Below are positions 18,644 through 27,761 of a stretch of 36,605 bases of DNA, piece after piece. The notes under the pieces are model-generated. The model was not told where the DNA came from. It searched no databases and worked only from the letters and a program-made list of their open reading frames with translations. The translations under genes and the position numbers were made by a program. Each line of letters opens with the position of its first letter. The stretch's first letter is position 1. The stretch comes from an uncultured Acidimicrobiaceae bacterium (GTDB lineage: Bacteria; Actinomycetota; Acidimicrobiia; Acidimicrobiales; Poriferisodalaceae): the NCBI GenBank assembly GCA_913020735.1, contig CAJWBN010000008.1:1-36605 (forward strand). Reading direction: 5' to 3'.

Positions 18644-20230
18644 TTAGGCGAGTAACTCCGCTGCTTTTTCTCGAAGCTCCGTTTTTAGGACTTTGTTGGA
18701 GGGATTCAGCGGCAATTCATCGATCATCCAGAAGTGGCGAGGCACTTTATAGTTAGCCATCTCCTTTTTGCACCACGCCTCTAATTGATCGAGATCGGGC
18801 GGACCGGTCGGAGTTGCCACTATAAAAGCTGCCCCGACTTCGCCTAGACGCTCATCTGGCACTCCAATTACGGAAACTTGACCGACCTCCGGGTGCTCGA
18901 GCATCATGCTTTCAATTTCTGCCGGATAAGCATTGAATCCGCCATTAATGAACATGTCTTTCTTGCGGTCTGTTATGTCGATATACCCTTCAGCGTCCAT
19001 CACACAGATGTCGCCAGTTCGCATCCAGCCGTTCTCGTCAATCGTCTCCGCAGTTTGTTCTGGTTCATCCAAGTAGCCCCTCATCACCGCATAACCCTTA
19101 ACCAGTAGCTCTCCCGGTTCCCCCAACCCGACTTCGTTATCGTCTTCATCGACAAGCTTTATTTCCAGTCCAGGCAAAGCCTTACCACTGGTATTCGCTA
19201 CAACATCTGGAGGGTCATCAGCAGAGCAGATGGTCACCAAGCCATGTGTTTCAGTCATGCCATAGGCAGTGATCACAGTCTCAAAGCCCAGACGATCTCT
19301 CATGTCCACGACCGTCTCCACTGGGATACTCGCGGCCCCTGTTAGAGCGGAACGCAATGTGCTTGTGTCATAGTCATCGAGATCTTTGTGGTTGATTAGG
19401 CCTTGAAAGATGGCCGGAGGTCCCGGGAACACTGTGACTTGGTCATCCTGAATCCTCTGTAAGACGCTTGGGACATCAAACACTGGGTGGGGAAGCATCG
19501 TTGCCCCATGAATGAAACATGGATTAATGGCTCCGTTGAAGCCAAATGCATGGAAGAACGGATTCACAATTAGCATCCGGTCACCCTGACGCATTCCAAG
19601 TTCCCGGGCGTAGTGGCTGAAACCCCGAATGATGGGACCTTGTTCAACCATTACACCTTTGGGTACTCCGGTCGTTCCCGATGTGAACATAATCAGACCA
19701 AGGTCAGAGCCAGAAACATCTGCGGCTCTGTCCTCGGCTTCTGCAAAAGTCTCGCTGCTGCTGCGAGCGAGGAAATCCTCGAAAGAGATCGTTCCATCCA
19801 CTACGTCACCACGCAGCACGACAACGTCCTCTATGGACTCAACCTGTTGGCCGGATTCCCTTAAGTCAGAGACATAGTCATTGCCCAAAAAACCAACAAC
19901 CGTAAACAGAACCTTCACGTTTGCCTTTTCAAGGACAAAAGCGGCTTCTCTTCCTTTAAATCTTGTATTAACCGGCACTAAGACAGCTCCGACTCGGAAC
20001 ACCGCCATTGCAGCGACCACCCATTCCCATGAGTTAGGGGCCCACACGGCGACCCGATCACCTCTATCCACTCCAGACGCGACTAGAGCCCCTGCTGCCT
20101 GTTTAATTTGTTGCCCTAACTCCGAAAAGTTCAGGCTGGTCTCTCCGTCAGAGATAGCCTCAGTTGAGGCGAATTCTCTCGCAGCCCGGTCGACCAGAGC
20201 GGGGAAGTTGTCAGGAATTGGCCCCGTCAT
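18644..20230 (-). CDS. AMP-dependent acyl-CoA synthetase/ligase (FadD3-like)
   Basis: MFTSGTTGVPKGVMVEQG, TAYGMTETHGLVT, WMRTGDICVMDAEGYIDITDRKKDMFINGGFNAYPAEIE. Confidence 0.93.
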   Translation of the reverse strand: MTGPIPDNFPALVDRAAREFASTEAISDGETSLNFSELGQQIKQAAGALVASGVDRGDRVAVWAPNSWEWVVAAMAVFRVGAVLVPVNTRFKGREAAFVLEKANVKVLFTVVGFLGNDYVSDLRESGQQVESIEDVVVLRGDVVDGTISFEDFLARSSSETFAEAEDRAADVSGSDLGLIMFTSGTTGVPKGVMVEQGPIIRGFSHYARELGMRQGDRMLIVNPFFHAFGFNGAINPCFIHGATMLPHPVFDVPSVLQRIQDDQVTVFPGPPAIFQGLINHKDLDDYDTSTLRSALTGAASIPVETVVDMRDRLGFETVITAYGMTETHGLVTICSADDPPDVVANTSGKALPGLEIKLVDEDDNEVGLGEPGELLVKGYAVMRGYLDEPEQTAETIDENGWMRTGDICVMDAEGYIDITDRKKDMFINGGFNAYPAEIESMMLEHPEVGQVSVIGVPDERLGEVGAAFIVATPTGPPDLDQLEAWCKKEMANYKVPRHFWMIDELPLNPSNKVLKTELREKAAELLA

Positions 20231-20258
20231 ATCTGCTTCTTTCTTTCAAGAACAATAA

Positions 20259-21068
20259 TCATTGGACTGTTGCGATTGCTTCGCCGTTGATGAACTGGAA
20301 ATAGCCATCTGGGTGGGCTGCCCAATTGCGCCAGCCCTCTGATATAGCTTCCAATTCCTCCCAAGTCGCGTAACCATACTCCATCGCTTGGGTCGGGAAG
20401 CTGGTAGTGAGACATCGGTCCGCCCATGACAGGCCCCAATTCTCTCGTTCTTCTTTTGTCGCATAAACCCCAGCCGTCGCGGAGCACTTGACTTCATACA
20501 GCCCAGCTTGATGGAACCAACTCAACAGATGTCTTCCTGCATCTGGTTCGGCCCCGTTATGTCGAGCAACTAGATGGTAAATACGCCTCCATTCATCAAT
20601 AATCTCAGATTCTGGGCTGCACGACATCGTGTAATAGTCCGCGTCGCGCACTGCCACATGCCCGCCCGGACGAGTGACTCTTGCCATTTCTCGTATTGCT
20701 AACACTGGGTTCGCCAAATGTTGCAAAACTTGATGCGCATAAGTCAGGTCAAATGAGCTATCGGCATAGGGCAGCTCATAAACGGACGCCTCTTCTAGCG
20801 AAATATTTGAACATCCCGCTTGGTCTACTGCTTGTTGCGCCATCTCAAGGATTTCTAAACCGACGTCTATACCGATAACAGAACCCTCAGCAGCCCATTG
20901 AGCGAGGCCGACCGTGATGGAACCCGGACCACACCCAACATCCAAAATTTTTGCCTGCGGCGAAATCATCGGACGAACAAATTGAGCGCAGCTTTCGGCT
21001 GTTCTCTTAGCATGTTGGTTTACCGCTGCGGGTTGATGCCCATGGGTGTATACGTCTCGTTTGACCAT
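20259..21068 (-). CDS. Class I SAM-dependent methyltransferase
   Basis: AKILDVGCGPGSITVGLAQ, YAHQVLQHLANPVLAIREMARVTRPGGHVAVRD. Confidence 0.92.
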   Translation of the reverse strand: MVKRDVYTHGHQPAAVNQHAKRTAESCAQFVRPMISPQAKILDVGCGPGSITVGLAQWAAEGSVIGIDVGLEILEMAQQAVDQAGCSNISLEEASVYELPYADSSFDLTYAHQVLQHLANPVLAIREMARVTRPGGHVAVRDADYYTMSCSPESEIIDEWRRIYHLVARHNGAEPDAGRHLLSWFHQAGLYEVKCSATAGVYATKEERENWGLSWADRCLTTSFPTQAMEYGYATWEELEAISEGWRNWAAHPDGYFQFINGEAIATVQ

Positions 21069-21186
21069 TAACTAAACCTAGAAGATTTTAGGCTGACTAG
21101 TCACTTGTGAACCATGTCAGGTCTTGAGATTCTTCTTGACTACGGTTACTGCATGTACAGCTCTCCCCCTAGCGGGTCAACGTTCC

Positions 21187-21198
21187 GGGACTAGTCCC
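21187..21198. promoter_or_regulatory. Perfect palindrome GGGACTAGTCCC upstream of the carnitine operon (candidate operator)
   Basis: 12-bp perfect palindrome. Its core GACTAGTC recurs at 21095..21102 in the same divergent intergenic region. Confidence 0.4.
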
Positions 21199-21221
21199 TC
21201 AAGGAAGCGTCTAGGCCTGCC

Positions 21222-22439
21222 ATGCTCCAACCAATAACTCCTGATTATTACGATTATGAGTGGACTGCCATCGAATCAGTCTCTTGTTCCAACGACGGAG
21301 GAGCAGTAGTCGTCTGGGAGGACGGCAAGAAGCTCAAGTGTCACCCGTTATGGCTCCGCGAAAATGCTCTAGGGCCTGGCGGCATCGATCCGCGATCGAA
21401 AGAAAACGACTTAAACATTGTCGACTTGAACCTAGGAACACGGATTGCTCAGGCTTATCTCGAAGATGGGGCCTTAGTAGTTCAATTCGAACCAGGGGGG
21501 CGTCAAGCTAGCTTTCACCCTGGTTGGCTAAGACACGTTGCAGAAGGGGAACATCAGCCCTTCGCATCGTTACCCGAACCTCAAATTTGGCGGGCGACCG
21601 ACCTTACTGAACCTCCGACACATGACGGCTGCTCGGTCTTAGAGTCCGACGAAGCATTGGCGGAGTGGCTCGATGATCTCCTTGGCTACGGATTAGCCCG
21701 TCTTACTGGGCTACCAACCAATATCCAAACAGTGGCCTCGGTAGCCCGTCGGGTCGGTGTGCTTCGCGAGACCAATTTCGGTGCAACATGGCACGTGAGC
21801 GTAGATCTCAATCCAAATTCAACTGCGAACACGAATGCAGAGCTACCAGCACATAGTGACTTACCGTCACGAGAAACCCCGCCTGGTTTCCAATTGTTGC
21901 ATTGCCTGGAGAACACGGTGAGTGGAGGCGACTCCACGATGACTGACGGTCTCGCGGTAGCAGAGCACCTTCAAACCAAAGAACCCGATGTATTCAAACT
22001 ACTGACCTTAAGGAAGTGGACGTTTTCTAACCGAGATGAGGGCGAAGATCACCGGTGGACTGGTCCGGTCATAGACAAAGGCGATGGAAGGGTGCCTTGG
22101 ACCTTTAGAGCGTTCCACCCCGTCCGCGGATTTCCAGCAATGCCATACAAAGAAATAAACGACGCCTATTCCGCGCTCCAATACTTAGGCCATGTCTCTA
22201 ATAGCGACGAGTTTCAGATCCGGTATCAACTGGTGCCTGGTGATCTGATCGCCTTCGATAATCGTCGTGTGTTACACGGACGAACGGCATTCGATTCGAC
22301 ATCGGGTATTAGGAAATTACAGGGCACTTATCTCGATTCTGACGAGGTCTACTCAAGAGCGCGCGTTCTGCGGCGCCGACTAGCCGACGTTGATTCACAA
22401 AAAAGTATTCACGCAGCACGAAAGGACAGCAATGCCTGA
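21222..22439 (+). CDS. Gamma-butyrobetaine hydroxylase-like Fe(II)/2OG dioxygenase (TauD/TfdA family)
   Basis: AHSDLPSRETPPGFQLLHCLENTVSGGDSTMTDGLAVAE (HxD) and FDNRRVLHGRTAFD (distal His); BBOX-like N-terminal domain CHPLWLREN. Confidence 0.9.
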   Translation: MLQPITPDYYDYEWTAIESVSCSNDGGAVVVWEDGKKLKCHPLWLRENALGPGGIDPRSKENDLNIVDLNLGTRIAQAYLEDGALVVQFEPGGRQASFHPGWLRHVAEGEHQPFASLPEPQIWRATDLTEPPTHDGCSVLESDEALAEWLDDLLGYGLARLTGLPTNIQTVASVARRVGVLRETNFGATWHVSVDLNPNSTANTNAELPAHSDLPSRETPPGFQLLHCLENTVSGGDSTMTDGLAVAEHLQTKEPDVFKLLTLRKWTFSNRDEGEDHRWTGPVIDKGDGRVPWTFRAFHPVRGFPAMPYKEINDAYSALQYLGHVSNSDEFQIRYQLVPGDLIAFDNRRVLHGRTAFDSTSGIRKLQGTYLDSDEVYSRARVLRRRLADVDSQKSIHAARKDSNA

Positions 22440-23325
22440 AGTTTTCATCACTTGTGCGGTAACAGGAGCCGGTGACACTGTCGGAAAGTCCGACAAGGTT
22501 CCCTTTACCCCAGAAGCAATCGCTAACGACGTTCTTGCAGCTGCGGCCGCAGGCGCTGCAATTGCACACATACACGTCAGAGACCCGATAACAGGAGACC
22601 CAGACCGCAATATCGACTACTACCAAGAGGTCGTAGAACGCGTTAGGGCTTCCGATACTGACGTCATCATCAATCTCACAGCAGGTATGGGCGGTGATTT
22701 GGTTATTGGCTCAGTTGAAGAGCCAGTGCCTCTTGATCCAAATCAAACCGATCTGGCAGGCGCCACGGAACGGCTTGATCACGTTCGACTTTTACACCCT
22801 GAGATCTGCACCCTCGATTGTGGAACTATGAACTTTGGGGAAGGGAACTACGTAGCTACCAACACACATGACACTCTCGCCGAAATGGCCCGACAAATTA
22901 AGAGCATTGGCGTGCGACCTGAAATCGAAGTCTTCGATACCGGCCAGCTCTGGGAAGCAAAGGCCCTTGTCAACCAAGAACTGATCGAATCTCCCGTGAT
23001 GGTTCAACTCTGCATGGGGGTCAGGTGGGGTGCACCCAACGATCTGAATACTTTCATGGCGATGATCAACAATGTTCCGCAAGATTGGACTTTTTCAGCG
23101 TTTTCTCTCGGCCGAGAACAACTGCCGTACGTTGCCCTTGCAGCGATAGCGGGCGGAAACGCTCGAGTTGGCCTAGAGGACAACCTGTATCTAGACCGCG
23201 GAGAGTTAGCTACGAATGAAACTCTCACAGCCAGGGCTAAAAAGATTTTGGAAGCCATGAACTTCGACGTGATAGGACCGGACCGAGTGCGCGAGAAATT
23301 GGAACTCACGAAATGGACTCCGTAG
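22432..23325 (+). CDS. BKACE (DUF849) family enzyme, probable 3-dehydrocarnitine:acetyl-CoA trimethylamine transferase-type cleavage enzyme
   Basis: VFITCAVTGAG, AAIAHIHVRDP, TLDCGTMNFG, VRVGLEDN-type motif (ARVGLEDNLYLDRG). Preferred start ATG 22432, overlapping the BBOX stop. Confidence 0.9.
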   Translation: MPEVFITCAVTGAGDTVGKSDKVPFTPEAIANDVLAAAAAGAAIAHIHVRDPITGDPDRNIDYYQEVVERVRASDTDVIINLTAGMGGDLVIGSVEEPVPLDPNQTDLAGATERLDHVRLLHPEICTLDCGTMNFGEGNYVATNTHDTLAEMARQIKSIGVRPEIEVFDTGQLWEAKALVNQELIESPVMVQLCMGVRWGAPNDLNTFMAMINNVPQDWTFSAFSLGREQLPYVALAAIAGGNARVGLEDNLYLDRGELATNETLTARAKKILEAMNFDVIGPDRVREKLELTKWTP

Positions 23326-24302
23326 AGCACGGGTCGCCCCCACAACAAGTAGCAATAATCGGAGCTGGAGTTATCGGAGCTGCCTGGGCCGCTCGCTGGC
23401 TGCTGCGTGGGTGCGACGTAATGCTCTACGACCCGTCCAGTGAGACTCCGCAGATAGTGGACGAGGTCTTAGGAAACGCCCGATATGCGTGGAAAAGGTT
23501 GGGGCTGACACCCCAAAGCGAAGGCTCTCTTACCTATGCAAAGACCTTGGCTGAAGCCGTACAGAATGCTGAATTAATCCAAGAAAGCGCTCCAGAGGAC
23601 CTACAGACCAAGAAATTCATACTCAGCGAAATTGAGCGATCCGCTAACCAAGGTGCTCTAATCGCATCTTCGACCTCGGGCCTACTTCCCACAAAGCTTC
23701 AAGATGAAATGCAACACCCAGAACGTCTAGTAATCGGACATCCCTTCAACCCGGTCTACCTAATCCCGATGGTCGAAGTCGTGGGCGGAAAGCACACTTC
23801 CTCCGAGTCAATTTCAAAGGCTATGTCTTTCTATGTTCACGCTGGAATGAAGCCATTACATGTCCGCGTTGAGATAGATGCATTCATCGCCGATCGTCTT
23901 CTTGAAGCTGTCTGGCGTGAGGCGCTATGGCTGGTCGAAGACGAAATAGCCACCACACAAGAAATCGACGACGTTATCCGTTTCGGGTTTGGGCTTCGGT
24001 GGGCACAGATGGGTCTATTCGAGAGTTACCGAATAGCCGGAGGCCAGGGCGGAATGGAACACTTTATTAGACAATTTGGACCATCTCTTGACTGGCCCTG
24101 GTCCAAATTGACCAACACGCCGGAAATGAGCGAGGAATTGATTCAACGAATTAGCGATCAATCAGAAGCTCAATCAGGCCACTACTCAGTTCGAGAACTC
24201 GAAAAAATCCGAGATGCAAACTTGGTTGACATGATGCTTGCCTTAGAGAAAAACGCGTGGGGAGCTGGACTCGTCATCCGTGAACTACGAGATGAAAGCT
24301 AG
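23313..24302 (+). CDS. L-carnitine dehydrogenase (3-hydroxyacyl-CoA dehydrogenase family)
   Basis: VAIIGAGVIGAAWAARWLLRGCDVMLYDP, GHPFNPVYLIPMVEVVGG, FGFGLRWAQMGLFESYRIAGGQGGM. Overlaps the BKACE gene by 13 nt. Confidence 0.9.
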   Translation: MDSVEHGSPPQQVAIIGAGVIGAAWAARWLLRGCDVMLYDPSSETPQIVDEVLGNARYAWKRLGLTPQSEGSLTYAKTLAEAVQNAELIQESAPEDLQTKKFILSEIERSANQGALIASSTSGLLPTKLQDEMQHPERLVIGHPFNPVYLIPMVEVVGGKHTSSESISKAMSFYVHAGMKPLHVRVEIDAFIADRLLEAVWREALWLVEDEIATTQEIDDVIRFGFGLRWAQMGLFESYRIAGGQGGMEHFIRQFGPSLDWPWSKLTNTPEMSEELIQRISDQSEAQSGHYSVRELEKIRDANLVDMMLALEKNAWGAGLVIRELRDES

Positions 24303-24309
24303 CTACTGC

Positions 24310-24504
24310 CTATTCCTCAATCGAAATCGCGAATTCGGGGCAATTGGCTACTGCCAATCTCGCCTTGTCCTCGAGATCATCCGGCACAAGTCCATCTTCT
24401 AGCTCGGTCGCATACCCATAGTCATCAACATCAAATAACTCAACGGCAAGCGAAAAACATCGGTTGTGTCCCTGGCATTTTTCGGTGTCCACTCGCACTC
24501 GCAT
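24310..24504 (-). CDS. Small ferredoxin of the P450-associated [3Fe-4S] type
   Basis: MRVRVDTEKCQGHNRCFSLAVELFDVDDYGYA...VANCPEFAISIEE, matching CxxHxxC...CP. Preferred start 24504 rather than 24552. Confidence 0.85.
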   Translation of the reverse strand: MRVRVDTEKCQGHNRCFSLAVELFDVDDYGYATELEDGLVPDDLEDKARLAVANCPEFAISIEE

Positions 24505-24661
24505 CGCAATTCCCCTTAACCCCATCAAGTGTTCCAACCAAGGTAGCGGCATTTACTCAGACACTCTCGTTGAAGCGACCACTTTGCGACCTTCCCTGTT
24601 TCCTAGATGGATCCAACCGCCGCTCGGCATCTAAGATGTCAACAGGGGAAGGAATTCAGCA

Positions 24662-26959
24662 GTGAACGATTCTGAGGCAGAAGTACCGATAACCGAGGAA
24701 ACAGATCCGACAAAGCAGTGGCACAAAACCGCGTGCGTGCTCTGCTCGGCCAATTGTGGAATCGAAGTTCGAATCGACGGCCGAGAGATAACGAGAGTCC
24801 GAGGCGACAAAGAACACCCAGCGAGTAAGGGATACACCTGCGAAAAGGGTCTCAGAGTTAACCACTACCAAAATGGTCGAGACCGTCTTACATCGCCAAT
24901 GAAACGCATGGAAGATGGAACTTTTATCGAAATTGGATGGGACCAGGCAATCAAGGAAGTTGCTGACCGACTGGTGGGTATTCGAGACAACTTCGGTGGC
25001 GACAAGATCATGTACTACGGAGGCGGAGGCCAAGGAAACCACTTCCCTGGTGCTTATGCCCGAAGTGTCTTACAGACCCTAGGGGTGCAATATAGAAGCA
25101 ATGCTTTAGCCCAAGAGAAAACCGGCATGTATTGGGTGCAAGGAAAGTTCTTCGGCCGTCAAGACATTGGCGCATCGCCTGACTTTCATCACACCGACTG
25201 TGCCGTTTTCATCGGGAAAAACCCCTGGCATAGCCATGGTTTCCCTGAGGCTCGAAACGTATTAAACGCGATCAAAAATGACGAGGACCGAAAGATTGTC
25301 GTCTTTGACCCTCGCATTTCAGAAACTGCCAATATTTCGGACCATCACCTCCGAGTGAAGCCAGGAACAGATGCCTGGGCTCTAGCCGCAGTGTTGGCCA
25401 CAATGGTTGACGAAGCACTGACCGACGAAAAGTTTCTGAAAGAACAGTGCGTCGGCTGGGAGGATCTCAAACCTCTCCTCAAAGAAGTGGACATTTCTGA
25501 CTACGCGCGCAAATGCGGAATCAACGAAGAAGAGATCAGGGCAGCTGCTCGAACAATGGCTAATGCCCGCTCAATGGCGACAGAAGAAGATCTGGGGATC
25601 GAAATGGCGCCACATTCAACTCTGAACAGTTGGCTCCAACGACTCCTCTATCTCCTTACGGGCAACTTCGGAAATGAAGGGGGCATGAACATCCCTAACC
25701 GGCTGGCTCCCATATGTGGCCATAGCGCCGACGGAGCGACCGAACCAGTCACTGGAACCCCTTTGCTTTGCGGACTGGTCGCTTGTGCCGCCATTCCTGA
25801 TGCAATTGACACCGACCACCCGGACCGATTTAGGGGCATGATCGTCGAATCATCCAATCCGATTCACTCTTTGCCAGACTCCAAGCGGTTCCGAGACGCC
25901 TTTGCCAAGCTGGATTGCTTGGTCGTAATTGATGTCGCAATGACAGAAACAGCACGGCAGGCAGATTATGTATTGCCCGCCTGTTCCCAGTACGAAAAAG
26001 CCGAGGCAACGTTCTTTGCCGGTGAGATGCCCTCCAACTACTTCCACATCAGGCAACCGATTTTCGAGCCTTTAGGCGACACGCTGCCCGAAGCCGAAAT
26101 ACACGCTCGGCTAGTGGAAGCAATGGGTGGAGAACCAGAAGGTGTTCAGGAGTTAACAGAAGCCGCAGAGGAAAGTCGTGAAGCTTTTGTTGAAACCTTT
26201 ACACGACTCTCTGCTGAGAATCCTGATCTCGGTGCCAAACTTCCAACGGCCTTATACCGCTCGCTCGGTCGGAGCCTCGGAGAAATGGGTCCTGCAGCCG
26301 TAATGTTTGGTTCAGCGATGCAAGCCTCCATGCGCTTTCCAGATGCCATTAGAGCCGCTGGGGTAAAAGGGGACGGCTTAGAGCTAGCAAGCAACCTATT
26401 CGACGCTCTACTCGAAGCTAAATCGGGCATGGTGTTTAGCACCAGCGAATATTCGACGAGCTTTGATCGGATCAAGACTCCTGATGGCAAGATTCATCTT
26501 CATATAGAAGAACTAGTAGAAGAGTTGCAAGGTCTAGCTTCAGAAGAGCCGGCCTCACCCACGGATGCTTACCCGTTTGTTCTGACAGCTGGAGAACATC
26601 GCGGTTCGACAGTTAATGACGTTATCCGAGACCCCTCTTGGCGTAAGAAGGATAAAGACGGTGCACTGCGGATCAATCCTGTCGACGCGGAGCGAATAGG
26701 GGTTATCGATGGCCAGAGAGTTCGGGTTGTAACCAAACGAGGTGAAGCCGAAGCCCCTGCCGATATCACAGACACCATGATGGAAGGCCAAGTCAGTTTG
26801 CCTCATGGTTTCGGCATGGAATATCCCGACGAAACTGGCGAACACAAGATCCATGGAGTCGCAGTAAACGAACTGACTGACCTAGAGGACCGTGACTGGC
26901 TTGCTCTAACACCCCACCATAAACACGTGAGGGCTCGACTGGAAGCTGTGCCCGGTTAA
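24662..26959 (+). CDS. Molybdopterin-dependent oxidoreductase (DMSO reductase superfamily)
   Basis: N-terminal CVLCSANCGIEV...GYTCEKG [4Fe-4S] motif; VVIDVAMTETARQADYVLPACSQYEKAEATFF; C-terminal molydopterin-binding domain. GTG start. Confidence 0.93.
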   Translation: MNDSEAEVPITEETDPTKQWHKTACVLCSANCGIEVRIDGREITRVRGDKEHPASKGYTCEKGLRVNHYQNGRDRLTSPMKRMEDGTFIEIGWDQAIKEVADRLVGIRDNFGGDKIMYYGGGGQGNHFPGAYARSVLQTLGVQYRSNALAQEKTGMYWVQGKFFGRQDIGASPDFHHTDCAVFIGKNPWHSHGFPEARNVLNAIKNDEDRKIVVFDPRISETANISDHHLRVKPGTDAWALAAVLATMVDEALTDEKFLKEQCVGWEDLKPLLKEVDISDYARKCGINEEEIRAAARTMANARSMATEEDLGIEMAPHSTLNSWLQRLLYLLTGNFGNEGGMNIPNRLAPICGHSADGATEPVTGTPLLCGLVACAAIPDAIDTDHPDRFRGMIVESSNPIHSLPDSKRFRDAFAKLDCLVVIDVAMTETARQADYVLPACSQYEKAEATFFAGEMPSNYFHIRQPIFEPLGDTLPEAEIHARLVEAMGGEPEGVQELTEAAEESREAFVETFTRLSAENPDLGAKLPTALYRSLGRSLGEMGPAAVMFGSAMQASMRFPDAIRAAGVKGDGLELASNLFDALLEAKSGMVFSTSEYSTSFDRIKTPDGKIHLHIEELVEELQGLASEEPASPTDAYPFVLTAGEHRGSTVNDVIRDPSWRKKDKDGALRINPVDAERIGVIDGQRVRVVTKRGEAEAPADITDTMMEGQVSLPHGFGMEYPDETGEHKIHGVAVNELTDLEDRDWLALTPHHKHVRARLEAVPG

Positions 26960-26963
26960 CTGT

Positions 26964-27752
26964 TTATTCGTAGCCTTGCCATGTATCTGAAAGCGGCAAC
27001 GGAACACCGCCGCGAATTGCCGCATGTCGTTCACGAATTTGCTTTGGAATATGAGCTCGGACGTATTCCACCTCTTGACCCAAAACTAAGTCAACCAACT
27101 CCAACCTGTCCGGGGTTTGCTTCCAAGCAATCGGCACGTAAATGGGAAGTTCGAAACGACGCAACCTGTCCAAACCAAGATAAATGGCTTTCTGATACTT
27201 GAAGCGATCCTCCCAGTCCCAATGACCAGGAGCGAACCCGGTTCCAGGGTCTAGAACTAACCGATCCCTTATACCCCATCTAGTCGCTCGCTCTAGTTGC
27301 AGATCAAACCAATCAACCATTACTTGGACCGGATCGCCTTCAACATGCTTGAGGTGCCGGGGATCAGGCCCGAGCATGAAAGGCAACACAACTTGAATCT
27401 CTCGTTCAGCTGCTAGTTCGATCATTTCGTCGGACTGCAAAGCATCAGCAGCATTAAGAACAACCGCACCAGCGTCAAGCGCCCTCCTAGCAGTATCTAC
27501 TTGCCAGGTGTCGATAGCTACATCTACGCCAAGAGAAAGAAGGCCTTTCAATGGTTTCTCGAGGATTGACCACTCTTCGTCAGGGTCAACGAAACTTGCG
27601 TCTGCATGAGATGCCTGAGCTCCAAGATCCAAGTGGTCTGCGCCTTGTGAGAGAAGCTCCGCACCATACTTTCTGGCTTCTTCTTCGTTGGACACCACTG
27701 AAAACTGCGCCAACGAATCTGAAGATGCGTTAACGACTCCAAAGATCTCCAT
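26964..27752 (-). CDS. Divergent dihydropteroate synthase-like (pterin-binding) TIM-barrel protein
   Basis: GVVNASSDSLAQFSVV, GADHLDLGAQASHADA, VAIDTWQVDTARRALDAGAVVLN, LVLDPGTGFAPG resemble DHPS motifs but are diverged. Confidence 0.75.
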   Translation of the reverse strand: MEIFGVVNASSDSLAQFSVVSNEEEARKYGAELLSQGADHLDLGAQASHADASFVDPDEEWSILEKPLKGLLSLGVDVAIDTWQVDTARRALDAGAVVLNAADALQSDEMIELAAEREIQVVLPFMLGPDPRHLKHVEGDPVQVMVDWFDLQLERATRWGIRDRLVLDPGTGFAPGHWDWEDRFKYQKAIYLGLDRLRRFELPIYVPIAWKQTPDRLELVDLVLGQEVEYVRAHIPKQIRERHAAIRGGVPLPLSDTWQGYE

Positions 27753-27761
27753 ATTTGGAAC

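Noticed and set aside
18612-18656. Inverted repeat GAGTTAC...GTAACTC between convergent genes as a terminator
   Set aside because: Only 7 bp with a ~30-nt loop and no U-tract, and it overlaps the ligase coding end; too weak to call.
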